In this document: positions 36,501-48,673 of the stretch, in pieces
Position numbering within the stretch: position 1 is the first letter of the stretch
Layout: each line of letters starts with the position of its first letter
From: Lepidurus packardi
Lineage: Eukaryota; Arthropoda; Branchiopoda; Notostraca; Triopsidae
Assembly (NCBI GenBank): GCA_023053545.1
Contig: JAKZAN010000001.1
Coordinates: 10,188,565 to 10,252,564, forward strand
Reading direction: 5' to 3'
Length of the DNA stretch: 64,000 nucleotides
Translations under genes and position numbers: made by a program
The notes under the pieces: model-generated
The model's input: the letters and a program-made list of their open reading frames with translations, nothing else
Database searches by the model: none
Told to the model about the DNA's origin: nothing

Positions 36501-39500
36501 GAAGTCGAATCTGATTGTTCTGTGACGGCGGTACTTTCTGTAGTCGATTGAATCAAAGAACTACTGGCGACTGGGGATGGTTCGGAACTTGATTGACTAG
36601 TGCTTGGATTGGTGGTTGGATTGGCAACAGAAGTCGAATCTGACTGTTCTGTGACGGCGGTACTTTCTGTAGTCGATTGAATCAAAGTACTAGTAGCGAC
36701 TGGGGATGGTTCGGAACTTGATTGACTAGTGCTTGGATTGGTGGTTGGATTGGCAACAGAAGTCAAATCTGATTGTGCTGTGACGGCGGTACTTTCTGTA
36801 GTCGATTGAATCAAAGAACTAGTAGCGACTGGGGATGCTTCAGAACTTGATTGACTAGTGCTTGGATTGGTGGTTGGATTGGCAGCAGAAGTCGAATCTG
36901 ATTGTTCTGTGACGGCGGTACTTTCTGTAGTCGATTGAATCAAAGAACTAGAAGCGACTGGGGATGGTTCAGAACTTGTTTGACTTGTGCTTGGATTGGT
37001 GGTTGGATTGGCAGCAGAAGTCGAATCTGATTGTTCTGTGACGGCGGTACTTTCTGTAGTCGATTGAATCAAAGTACTTGTAGCGACTGGGGATGGTTCG
37101 GAACTTGATTGACTAGTGCTTGGATTGGTGGTTGGATTGGCAACAGAAGTCGAATCTGATTGTTCTGTGACGGCGGTACTTTCTGTAGTCGATTGAATCA
37201 AAGAACTAGTAGCGACTGGGGATGCTTCAGAACTTGATTGACTAGTGCTTGGATTGGTGGTTGGATTGGCAGCAGAAGTCGAATCTGATTGTTCTGTGAC
37301 GGCGGTACTTTCTGTAGTCGATTGAGTCAAAGTACTAGTAGCGACTGGGGTTGGTTCGGAACTTGATTTACTAGTGCTTAGATTGGAGGTTGGATTGGCA
37401 ACAGAAGTCGAATCTGATTGTTCTGTAACGGCGGTACTTTCTGTAGTCGATTGAATCAAAGTACTAGTAGCGACTGGGGATGGTTCGGGACTTGATTGAC
37501 TAGTGCTTGGATTTGTGGTTGGATTGGCAACAGAAGTCGAGTCTGACTGTTCTGTGACGGCGGTACTTTCTGTAGTCGATTGAATCAAAGTACTAGAAGC
37601 GACTGGGGATGGTTCGGAACTTGATTGACTAGTGCTTGGATTGGTGGTTGGATTGGCAGCAGAAGTCGAATCTGATTGTTCTGTGACGGCGGTACTTTCT
37701 GTAGTCGATTGAATCAAAGAACTAGAAGCGACTGGGGATGGTTCAGAACTTGTTTGACTTGTGCTTGGATTGGTGGTTGGATTGGCAGCAGAAGTCGAAT
37801 CTGATTGTTCTGTGACGGCGGTACTTTCTGTAGTCGATTGAATCAAAGTACTTGTAGCGACTGGGGATGGTTCGGAACTTGATTGACTAGTGCTTGGATT
37901 GGTGGTTGGATTGGCAACAGAAGTCGAATCTGATTGTTCTGTGACGGCGGTACTTTCTGTAGTCGATTGAATCAAAGAACTAGTAGCGACTGGGGATGCT
38001 TCAGAACTTGATTGACTAGTGCTTGGATTGGTGGTTGGATTGGCAGCAGAAGTCGAATCTGATTGTTCTGTGACGGCGGTACTTTCTGTAGTCGATTGAG
38101 TCAAAGTACTAGTAGCGACTGGGGTTGGTTCGGAACTTGATTTACTAGTGCTTAGATTGGATTGGTTGGATTGGCAACAGAAGTCGAATCTGATTGTTCT
38201 GTAACGGCGGTACTTTCTGTAGTCGATTGAATCAAAGTACTAGTAGCGACTGGGGATGGTTCGGGACTTGATTGACTAGTGCTTGGATTTGTGGTTGGAT
38301 TGGCAACAGAAGTCGAGTCTGACTGTTCTGTGACGGCGGTACTTTCTGTAGTCGATTGAATCAAAGTACTAGAAGCGACTGGGGATGGTTCGGAACTTGA
38401 TTGACTAGTGCTTGGATTGGTGGTTGGATTGGCAACAGAAGTCGAATCTGATTGTTCTGTGACGGCGGTACTTTCTGTAGTCGATTGAATCAAAGTACTA
38501 GAAGCGACTGGGGATGGTTCGGAACTTGATTGACTAGTGCTTGGATTGTTTGTTGGATTGGCAACAGAAGTCGAATCTGATTGTTCTGTGACGGCGGTAC
38601 TTTCTGTAGTCGATTGAATCAAAGAACTAGTAGCGACTGGGGATGGTTCGGAACTTGATTGACTAGTGCTTGGATTGGTGGTTGGATTGGCAACAGAAGT
38701 CGAATCTGATTGTTCCGTGACGGCGGTACTTTCTGTAGTCGATTGAATCAAAGTACTAGAAGCGACTGGGGATGGTTCGGAACTTGATTGACTAGTGCTT
38801 GGATTGGTGGTTGGATTGGCAACAGAAGTCAAATCTGATTGTGCTGTGACGGCGGTACTTTCTGTAGTCGATTGATTCAAAGAACTAGTAGCGACTGGGG
38901 ATGCTTCAGAACTTGATTGACTAGTGCTTGCATTGGTGGTTGGATTGGAAGCAGAAGTTGAATCTGATTGTTCTGTGACGGCGGTACTTTCTGTAGTCGA
39001 TTGAATCAAAGAACTAGTAGCGACTGGGGATGGTTCGGAACTTGATTGACTAGTGCTTGGATTAGTGGTTGGATTGGCAACAGAAGTCGAGTCTGACTGT
39101 TCCGTGACGGCGGTACTTTCTGTAGTCGATTGAATCAATGTACTAGTAGCGACTGGGGATGGTTCGGAACTTGATTGACTAGTGCTTGGATTAGTGGTTG
39201 GATTGGCTGGGGATGGTTCGGAACTTGATTGACTAGTGCTTGGATTAGTGGTTGGATTGGCAACAGAAGTCGAATCTGATTGTTCCGTGACGGCGGTACT
39301 TTCTGTAGTCGATTGAATCAAAGTACTAGAAGCGACTGGGGATGGTTCGGAACTTGATTGACTAGTGCTTGTATTTGTGGTTGGATTGGCAACAGAAGTC
39401 GAATCTGATTGTTCTGTGACGGCGGTACTTTCTGTAGTCGATTGAATCAAAGAACTAGAAGCGACTGGGGATGGTTCAGAACTTGTTTGACTTGTGCTTG

Positions 39501-42500
39501 GATTGGTGGTTGGATTGGCAGCAGAAGTCGAATCTGATTGTTCTGTGACGGCGGTACTTTCTGTAGTCGATTGATTCAAAGAACTAGTAGCGACTGGGGA
39601 TGCTTCAGAACTTGATTGACTAGTGCTTGCATTGGTGGTTGGATTGGAAGCAGAAGTTGAATCTGATTGTTCTGTGACGGCGGTACTTTCTGTAGTCGAT
39701 TGAATCAAAGAACTAGTAGCGACTGGGGATGGTTCGGAACTTGATTGACTAGTGCTTGGATTGGTGGTTGGATTGGCAACAGAAGTCGAGTCTGACTGTT
39801 CCGTGACGGCGGTACTTTCTGTAGTCGATTGAATCAATGTACTAGTAGCGACTGGGGATGGTTCGGAACTTGATTGACTAGTGCTTGGATTGGTGGTTGG
39901 ATTGGCAACAGAAGTCGAATCTGATTGTTCCGTGACGGCGGTACTTTCTGTAGTCGATTGAATCAAAGTACTAGAAGCGACTGGGGATGGTTCGGAACTT
40001 GATTGACTAGTGCTTGTATTTGTGGTTGGATTGGCAACAGAAGTCGAATCTGATTGTTCTGTGACGGCGGTACTTTCTGTAGTCGATTGAGTCAAAGTAC
40101 TAGTAGCGACTGGGGTTGGTTCGGAACTTGATTTACTAGTGCTTGGATTGGAGGTTGGATTGGCAACAGAAGTCGAATCTGATTGTTCTGTGACGGCGGT
40201 ACTTTCTGTAGTCGATTGAATCAAAGAACTAGTAGCGACTGGGGATGCTTCAGAACTTGATTGACTAGTGCTTGCATTGGTGGTTGGATTGGCAGCAGAA
40301 GTTGAATCTGATTGTTCTGTGACGGCGGTACTTTCTGTAGTCGATTGAATCAAAGTACTAGTAGCGACTGGGGATGGTTCGGAACTTGATTGACTAGTGC
40401 TTGGATTGGTGGTTGGATTGGCAGCAGAAGTCGAATCTGATTGTTCTGTGACGGCGGTACTTTCTGTAGTCGATTGAATCAAAGAACTAGAAGCGACTGG
40501 GGATGGTTCAGAACTTGATTGACTTGTGCTTGGATTGGTGGTTGGATTGGCAACAGAAGTCGAATCTGATTGTTCTGTGACGGCGGTACTTTCTGTAGTC
40601 GATTGATTCAAAGAACTAGTAGCGACTGGGGATGCTTCAGAACTTGATTGACTAGTGCTTGGATTGGTGGTTGGATTGGCAGCAGAAGTCGAATCTGATT
40701 GTTCTGTGACGGCGGTACTTTCTGTAGTCGATTGAATCAAAGAACTAGTAGCGACTGGGGATGGTTCAGAACTTGATTGACTAGTGCTTGGATTGGTGGT
40801 TGGATTGGCAACAGAAGTCGAATCTGATTGTTCTGTAACGGCGGTACTTTCTGTAGTCGATTGAATCAATGTACTAGTAGCGACTGGGGATGGTTCGGAA
40901 CTTGATTGACTAGTGCTTGGATTGGTGGTTGGATTGGCAACAGAAGTCGAATCTGATTGTTCTGTGACGGCGGTACTTTCTGTAGTCGATTGAATCAAAG
41001 TACTGGAAGCGACTGGGGATGGTTCGGAACTTGATTGACTAGTGCTTGTATTTGTGGTTGGATTGGCAACAGAAGTCGAGTCTGACTGTTCCGTGACGGC
41101 GGTACTTTCTGTAGTCGATTGAATCAATGTACTAGTAGCGACTGGGGATGGTTCGGAACTTGATTGACTAGTGCTTGGATTAGTGGTTGGATTGGCAACA
41201 GAAGTCGAATCTGATTGTTCCGTGACGGCGGTACTTTCTGTAGTCGATTGAATCAAAGTACTAGAAGCGACTGGGGATGGTTCGGAACTTGATTGACTAG
41301 TGCTTGTATTTGTGGTTGGATTGGCAACAGAAGTCGAATCTGATTGTTCTGTGACGGCGGTACTTTCTGTAGTCGATTGAATCAAAGAACTAGAAGCGAC
41401 TGGGGATGGTTCAGAACTTGTTTGACTTGTGCTTGGATTGGTGGTTGGATTGGCAGCAGAAGTCGAATCTGATTGTTCTGTGACGGCGGTACTTTCTGTA
41501 GTCGATTGATTCAAAGAACTAGTAGCGACTGGGGATGCTTCAGAACTTGATTGACTAGTGCTTGCATTGGTGGTTGGATTGGAAGCAGAAGTTGAATCTG
41601 ATTGTTCTGTGACGGCGGTACTTTCTGTAGTCGATTGAATCAAAGAACTAGTAGCGACTGGGGATGGTTCGGAACTTGATTGACTAGTGCTTGGATTGGT
41701 GGTTGGATTGGCAACAGAAGTCGAGTCTGACTGTTCCGTGACGGCGGTACTTTCTGTAGTCGATTGAATCAATGTACTAGTAGCGACTGGGGATGGTTCG
41801 GAACTTGATTGACTAGTGCTTGGATTGGTGGTTGGATTGGCAACAGAAGTCGAATCTGATTGTTCCGTGACGGCGGTACTTTCTGTAGTCGATTGAATCA
41901 AAGTACTAGAAGCGACTGGGGATGGTTCGGAACTTGATTGACTAGTGCTTGTATTTGTGGTTGGATTGGCAACAGAAGTCGAATCTGATTGTTCTGTGAC
42001 GGCGGTACTTTCTGTAGTCGATTGAGTCAAAGTACTAGTAGCGACTGGGGTTGGTTCGGAACTTGATTTACTAGTGCTTGGATTGGAGGTTGGATTGGCA
42101 ACAGAAGTCGAAACTGATTGTTCTGTGACGGCGGTACTTTCTGTAGTCGATTGAATCAAAGAACTAGTAGCGACTGGGGATGCTTCAGAACTTGATTGAC
42201 TAGTGCTTGCATTGGTGGTTGGATTGGCAGCAGAAGTTGAATCTGATTGTTCTGTGACGGCGGTACTTTCTGTAGTCGATTGAATCAATGTACTAGTAGC
42301 GACTGGGGATGGTTCGGAACTTGATTGACTAGTGCTTGGATTGGTGGTTGGATTGGCAACAGAAGTCGAATCAAATTGCTCTGTGACGGCGGTACTTTCT
42401 GTAGTCGATTGAGTCAATGTACTAGTAGCGACTGGGGATGGTTCGGAACTTGATTGACTTGTGATTGGATTGGTGGTTGGATTGGCAACAGAAGTCGAAT

Positions 42501-45500
42501 CTGATTGTTCTGTGACGGCGGTACTTTCTGTAGTCGATTGAGTCAAAGTACTAGTAGCGACTGGGGTTGGTTCGGAACTTGATTTACTAGTGCTTGGATT
42601 GGAGGTTGGATTGGCAACAGAAGTCGAATCTGATTGTTCTGTGACGGCGGTACTTTCTGTAGTCGATTGAATCAAAGTACTAGTAGCGACTGGGGATGGT
42701 TCGGAACTTGATTGACTAGTGCTTGGATTGGTGGTTGGATTGGCAGCAGAAGTCGAATCTGATTGTTCTGTGACGGCGGTACTTTCTGTAGTCGATTGAA
42801 TCAAAGAACTAGAAGCGACTGGGGATGGTTCAGAACTTGATTGACTTGTGCTTGGATTGGTGGTTGGATTGGCAACAGAAGTCGAATCTGATTGTTCTGT
42901 GACGGCGGTACTTTCTGTAGTCGATTGATTCAAAGAACTAGTAGCGACTGGGGATGCTTCAGAACTTGATTGACTAGTGCTTGGATTGGTGGTTGGATTG
43001 ACAGCAGAAGTCGAATCTGATTGTTCTGTGACGGCGGTACTTTCTGTAGTCGATTGAATCAAAGAACTAGTAGCGACTGGGGATGGTTCAGAACTTGATT
43101 GACTAGTGCTTGGATTGGTGGTTGGATTGGCAACAGAAGTCGAATCTGATTGTTCTGTAACGGCGGTACTTTCTGTAGTCGATTGAATCAATGTACTAGT
43201 AGCGACTGGGGATGGTTCGGAACTTGATTGACTAGTGCTTGGATTGGTGGTTGGATTGGCAACAGAAGTCGAATCTGATTGTTCTGTGACGGCGGTACTT
43301 TCTGTAGTCGATTGAATCAAAGTACTGGAAGCGACTGGGGATGGTTCGGAACTTGATTGACTAGTGCTTGTATTTGTGGTTGGATTGGCAACAGAAGTCG
43401 AATCTGATTGTTCTGTGACGGCGGTACTTTCTGTAGTCGATTGAGTCAAAGTACTAGTAGCGACTGGGGTTGGTTCGGAACTTGATTTACTAGTGCTTGG
43501 ATTGGAGGTTGGATTGGCAACAGAAGTCGAATCTGATTGGTCTGTGACGGCGGTACTTTCTGTAGTCGATTGAATAAAAGTACTAGTAGCGACTGGGGAT
43601 GGTTCGGAACTTGATTGACTAGTGCTTGGATTGGTGGTTGGATTGGCAGCAGAAGTCGAATCTGATTGTTCTGTGACGGCGGTACTTTCTGTAGTCGATT
43701 GAATCAAAGAACTAGAAGCGACTGGGGATGGTTCAGAACTTGATTGACTTGTGCTTGGATTGGTGGTTGGATTGGCAGCAGAAGTCGAATCTGATTGTTC
43801 TGTGACGGCGGTACTTCCTGTAGTCGATTGATTCAAAGAACTAGTAGCGACTGGGGATGCTTCAGAACTTGATTGACTAGTGCTTGCATTGGTGGTTGGA
43901 TTGGCAGCAGAAGTTGAATCTGATTGTACTGTGACAGCGGTACTTTCTGTAGTCGATTGAATCAAAGAACTAGTAGCGACTGGGGATGCTTCAGAACTTG
44001 ATTGACTAGTGCTTGGATTGGTGGTTGGATTGGCAACAGAAGTCGAATCTGATTGTGCTGTGACGGCGGTACTTTCTGTAGTCGATTGAATCAAAGAACT
44101 AGTAGCGAATGGGGATGCTTCAGAACTTGATTGACTAGTGCTTGGATTGGTGGTTGGATTGGCAGCAGAAGTCGAATCTGATTGTTCTGTGACGGCGGTA
44201 CTTTCTGTAGTCGATTGAATCAAAGTACTGGAAGCGACTGGGGATGGTTCGGAACTTGATTGACTAGTGCTTGTATTTGTGGTTGGATTGGCAACAGAAG
44301 TCGAATCTGATTGTTCTGTGACGGCGTTACTTTCTGTAGTCGATTGAGTCAAAGTACTAGTAGCGACTGGGGATGGTTCGGAACTTGATTGACTAGTGCT
44401 TGGATTGGTGGTTGGATTGGCAGCAGAAGTCGAATCTGATTGTTCTGTGACGGCGGTACTTTCTGTAGTCGATTGAATCAAAGAACTAGTAGCGACTGGG
44501 GATCGTTCAGAACTTGATTGACTTGTGCTTGGATTGGTGGTTGGATTGGCAACAGAAGTCGAATCTGATTGTGCTGTGACGGCGGTACTTTCTGTAGTCG
44601 ATTGAATCAAAGAACTAGTAACGACTGGGGATGCTTCAGAACTTGATTGACTAGTGCTTGGATTGGTGGTTGGATTGGCAGCAGAAGTCGAATCTGATTG
44701 TTCTGTGACGGCGGTACTTTCTGTAGTCGATTGAATCAAAGAACTAGAAGCGACTGGGGATGGTTCAGAACTTGATTGACTTGTGCTTGGATTGGTGGTT
44801 GGATTGGCAGCAGAAGTCGAATCTGATTGTTCTGTGATGGCGGTACTTTCTGTAGTCGATTGATTCAAAGAACTAGTAGCGACTGGGGATGCTTCAGAAC
44901 TTGATTGACTAGTGCTTGGATTGGTGGTTGGATTGGCAGCAGAAGTCGAATCTGATTGTTCTGTGACGGCGGTACTTTCTGTAGTCGTTTCAGATTCTGA
45001 CGTTGTGGATGACTGGATGGTGCTAGGTTCTGGGCCTTCTGTCGAAACATTATCACTTGAACTTGACAAAGAAAGTTCAGTTGACGTTATAGTATTATTC
45101 CGAACTTTTATCCGCGCAATAGCTAAGCCAGTGTTGTTTATGCGCTTCCTGTGTCCTTGAATACAAATCTATAATAAATAAAGCATCTTTTACCTGGTGT
45201 TTATTTTTGTCGCTCTTAATTCTTACCTTTATTTCGGCGTTAGTGTCCGGGATCGCAATGTTAACTGAACGCCATTGGCTGGTACTTACATTGAACGTTT
45301 CTAATGCTGTCGTATTATGGGAGCTTCCAAATATTAAAAATACTTTGATTTGGGCTGCACCGCTTCGAGCTTGTATCCAATATTCCAGCTCCAAAATCCC
45401 GCCAGTTGGAAAAGTTAATTTTTTATTTGTATGATAATGAGCGTAAGTTGCATTTTCGGATGGGTAATTGATTTCAATAAATCCCCTATCTCCTGGGGGT

Positions 45501-45748
45501 CTTAAACTGCTGGTATTGGTTTCACTTGACTCGTTTTTATGTACCCATATGTTGTCAGTTTTTTCATTATTCCAGTTGGTACTGTTAACTATTTTACTGT
45601 AATCGTCTACCATTTCCTCACCATAGCTCAATTGTTTCCATGCCACATCTGACTCGTCCTTCCATTCCCAATCTCCTTCAGCTTGTGCTAAGTATTTAGA
45701 GCAAACAACAAGGACTAGCATCCGAATCTGTAAAGACTTAGGATACAT
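27515..45748 (-). CDS. Giant mucin-like membrane protein with N-terminal module
   Basis: Two exons: 45227-45748 and 27515-45168, with a 58-bp intron. Exon 1 encodes a signal-like start (MYPKSLQIRMLVLVVCSKYL) and one family module (GFIEINYPSE, YAHYH, FPTGG, LEYWI). Exon 2 opens with ICIQGHRKRINNTGLAIARI and then enters about 130 tandem 43-residue units, about half Ser/Thr (core LIQSTTESTAVTEQSDSTS). It ends in a transmembrane helix (GSVIGGAFIFVASASFIVGL) and a ~50-residue cytoplasmic tail ending ITNSDTL. Such an architecture, heavily O-glycosylated and rod-like, suggests a surface or lumen-lining mucin. If read through it would be about 6,000 residues. Frame breaks at about 38.16, 35.82, 35.48 with 35.33 (mutually compensating), and 30.455 kb interrupt it. 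The intact anchor and tail argue that some or all are assembly errors, but a pseudogene is possible. Confidence 0.75.
27830..45000 (-). repeat. 129-bp tandem coding repeat array (~130 copies)
   Basis: The GACGGCGGTACTTTCTGTAG word recurs every 129 bp (for example 34741 and 34870). Units differ at a few positions (AAN/VAN, EAS/EPS, TSS/TST, LIQ/LNQ/LTQ). Several unit types recur in the same order as multi-unit blocks: a ~15-unit block (~1.94 kb) is repeated at about 38.2-40.3 and 40.1-42.2 kb, and a 6-unit block (~0.78 kb) is repeated near 36.6-38.1 kb. The units nearest the membrane anchor (27.83-28.26 kb) are shorter and more diverged, with SSDASTSLIQ. Confidence 0.95.
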
Positions 45749-47112
45749 TTCGTCTACAAAGTAATTAGACCACTGTCCGTTGCGTCTCCTAGACCTTGTG
45801 GCTAGTCAGCTTTTGTCTGGATTTCGCTTTAAAATTTATGTTTTTGAAAAGCACCACAAGAAAACAATCAGTAGAAATTCTGGGCTTTTGCCCAATAGGT
45901 CGATCGTTCCACTAAAAATTGCGGGGTTCAACAGCAGCGGTTTGATTGCGAGTATTGATGATTTCGTATAGAACTCATTTGCCTAGCCCTGTCAGTTAGA
46001 CAGTATTAGGTGCTTCACTAGAATCCAATTTTCTTATCACACCTCTCCAAGGACTGTAAAAAAATGTGACGAAGCTTTCATATCACGCATGTAAAACGCT
46101 GTTAGGTATTCGAGTTCTGTTGCACGAACTCTTATCAGTTATTATCTCGTTACATTTTTATTGCACGACCAATAACATACTACATGATATCCTAAACATA
46201 AGATACTTTTTAGGGAGCGTCAATATGTATCCACGATTGATTGCTCTGGGCTAGATTATGTTGCTTCCTTTCCTTGAAACTTCCTTGAAACATCCTGAAT
46301 ACTGCATATTCTGCACAACGTGATAAGCTATACAAAAAATAGCCTTCTTGGACTTCGACATCAGGGATTACTTCAAAGGTTACCATCACCATTATCGTAA
46401 CGATTTTTCTCAATCTTGATCGTTCCGTCACGAAAATATTTCAACAATCTCTCAGCCACTTAAAACAATAAAATAAAAGTGGGTCAGAACTCATTTCGAA
46501 TAAAAATTTTAATTTAAAAAAATCCTTACCCACTTAAAAAAAAAGTTTGGGCTTTTAAAAAAAATTTGGTTTGCCAACTTTAAAAAAAGCTTGGTTTGCC
46601 CACTTTAAAAACAAAAGTGGATGGTGGTTTTTTAAAAAAAAAATCTTTTTTTTAGAAACGTTACCATAAAAGAGAATTCGTGGGAATTACTGAATTGTAG
46701 AGAATTTCTTAAACCCGTTTAAAATTCTGACCTCTATATAAAAGCTTACACGTGAAAACTTTCTTTTCCTTGTCTGCATGCTGCGCCGTTTCGACTTTTC
46801 TTTGTCAAAAAGTTTCTAAAATGGCTTATGTAATACGGTATTAATACATCAAATTCATCTCGGATTTATGCCATGAAACTAACACTTTTTGATTCCTACG
46901 ATAACATTCAGATTCACGTGCACAAGACCTTACGAACTTTCAATTGCTTATCTTAAGCTACAGATAAATTGCTATTTTGATTACTTCGTTAACATGAAAT
47001 TTGCTATTTTGCTACTTTGTAACACATAATGGCGCCAAACTTACGACTGCTAGTGGAGTTTCTTGACAACAGCCATTGTAAACAATAACATACCTCCACG
47101 CTACGCGTGATA
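45749..47112. other. Intergenic with A/T-rich short tandem repeat
   Basis: It contains the presumed mucin promoter just above 45748 (minus strand) without a clear TATA box. At about 46520-46640 there is a degenerate tandem repeat of TTTAAAAAAA(A/G)(C/T)TTGGTTTGCC(A/C)AC type. No gene is supported. Confidence 0.5.
46520..46640. repeat. Degenerate A-rich tandem repeat
   Basis: Three to four loose copies of a ~33-bp unit with runs of A followed by TTTGG(T/G)(T/C)TTGCC and CAC(T)TTAAAA. Confidence 0.6.
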
Positions 47113-47324
47113 GGGGGGTAGGGGACGAACGGGCCCAGTTCCAAACGGGCCCACCTTGACCAAACGGGCCCAGTGCCAAAGAGGCCCAACCACTGACCAA
47201 ACGGGCCCAGTCAACAGACCAAACGGGCCCACTATTTTGAAACATTGTAAACACCCTGTTGTGCTGTTTTACGGACTCAGGGAACAACACACGATATGGG
47301 TAAGACACGACATGTATATATTTT
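47113..47324 (+). repeat. Left terminal inverted repeat, outer part
   Basis: Reverse complement of 57421-57629 with very few mismatches. It contains four ACGGGCCCA-type palindromic cores plus two close variants, spaced 15-30 bp apart, in both arms. These look like candidate transposase-binding sites. Confidence 0.85.
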
Positions 47325-47413
47325 TAGCTGTGACAACAGCTTAATATATCGTCCAGACTTTAGCCTTGTTAGCTGTGACAACAGCTTAATATATCGTCCA
47401 GACTTTAGCCTTG
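47324..47413 (+). repeat. Duplicated 45-bp Helentron 5' terminus
   Basis: Two identical 45-bp units, 47324-47368 and 47369-47413, each beginning TTAGCTGTGACAACAGCT. Each contains the palindrome AGCTGT-GACA-ACAGCT. A diverged third copy lies at about 47682-47720. It may represent a doubled 5' end. Confidence 0.85.
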
Positions 47414-48673
47414 CCAGTGGGAGGGTGGGTTGCTGAGCTTGGCTCGGGTTTTTCCCATAAGGGCTGTGTTATTTTGGGGTGGGTTTGGTGGGTGGGAGAT
47501 AAGGACATATTGCCATCGGCCAGGTCGTTCGTGCTCCTTTCATGAGATTCTCAGAAGTGGGCAAATTGGATCACAAAACGGGTTAGAACGTACCAGCACG
47601 TGATAGTTTTTGGGCTTGTGACGTCACGTCTGTAGGATCAATAGGACAGGGTAGCAGATCAACGTTGGTAAACGTTTGTTATTAGCTGTGACAAAAGCTT
47701 ACTATATCGTGCAGAGTTTGAATTTTGAGGACTCATAGGTAAAAATAAGATCAATTGCTAAAATTGTATTCTGTTTTTATTGGTAGCTTTCTATGCTGAT
47801 ATTTCTTATGTCAGCACTTACGTTAGTTTTGTGAACTGATTTCTTCTTATGTCAGCACTTACGTTAGTTTTGTGGACTGATTTCTTCTTATCTTATATCT
47901 AACGGGTAGACATTTTTCCTGTTTGGACGATTGATTTCTTGCTTGGATATTTGGAAAAATTCTTGTTTTTTGTTTTCTCCGATCCGGCAGTCACCTGCTC
48001 TAATTTTTGTGACTGCAATGTTAATTAGACTTGTTTCTTGTTTTGTACTGTTTGCAGTACTGAACTGAACGAACTGAACTCATTGTTTGCATTGTCATTA
48101 GACGATTCTTCCCCGTATGGTAACTGGATAATTTCTGAATCATTATTCCGGCTTGAATTTTTTGGAGTATCAGGTAATATTCAATGAATAACAATTTTAT
48201 ATGTTTCAGCACTTCCTGTTACCTTCGTGAGCTGATTACTTTTATATTATGTACTGTACTGTTTGCAGTGCCTTTGCGAACTGAACTCATTGTTTGCATT
48301 GTCATTAGACGATTCTTTCCCGTATGATAAGTGGATAATTTCTGAATAATTATTCCGGCTGGTTATCTTTTGGAATTTTTAGGAGTATCAGGTAATGTTC
48401 AATGAATAACAGTTTCATATGTTTCAGCACTTCCTGTTACCTTCGTGAGCTGATTACTTCTATTTTATGTACTAGAAGTTTTGGAATTCGGACGATTTAT
48501 TTGTTGGAGATTTGGATAATTGCTGGATTCCGTTGTTTATTGAGATTGTTGGATTTTTCACGATTGATAGGTAATTCGTGGTTGAAAATATTTATTTACA
48601 TTTCACTATACGGTTGCTTTCTTTTACACAGTTAATTAATAATACATCTGCTCGTTTTTTCTGGTATTAAAGC
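47414..48673 (+). other. Helentron 5' non-coding region with internal duplications
   Basis: It holds a ~42-bp direct duplication at about 47806-47890 (CTTATGTCAGCACTTACGTT core). It also holds a ~212-bp tandem duplication, copies about 48045-48257 and 48258-48472, that differ by small indels. No coding potential was seen. Confidence 0.75.

Noticed and set aside
27830-45000. CRISPR-like array
   Set aside because: The units are coding, in frame and gapless without spacers. The period of 129 bp encodes a 43-residue protein repeat.
44865-45056. Second minus-strand frame within the first mucin repeats
   Set aside because: An out-of-frame reading of the same repeats. The in-frame version links exon 1 to the array.
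44912-45160. Plus-strand ORF opposite the mucin array
   Set aside because: It is the antisense of the repeat exon. Its residues follow from the repeat codons, and it lacks independent support.
47004-47344. Gly/Trp-rich ORFs on both strands over the GGGCCC words
   Set aside because: Low-complexity products of the palindromic repeats in the MULE terminus. The same false peptides appear at 57.4-57.7 kb in the other arm.
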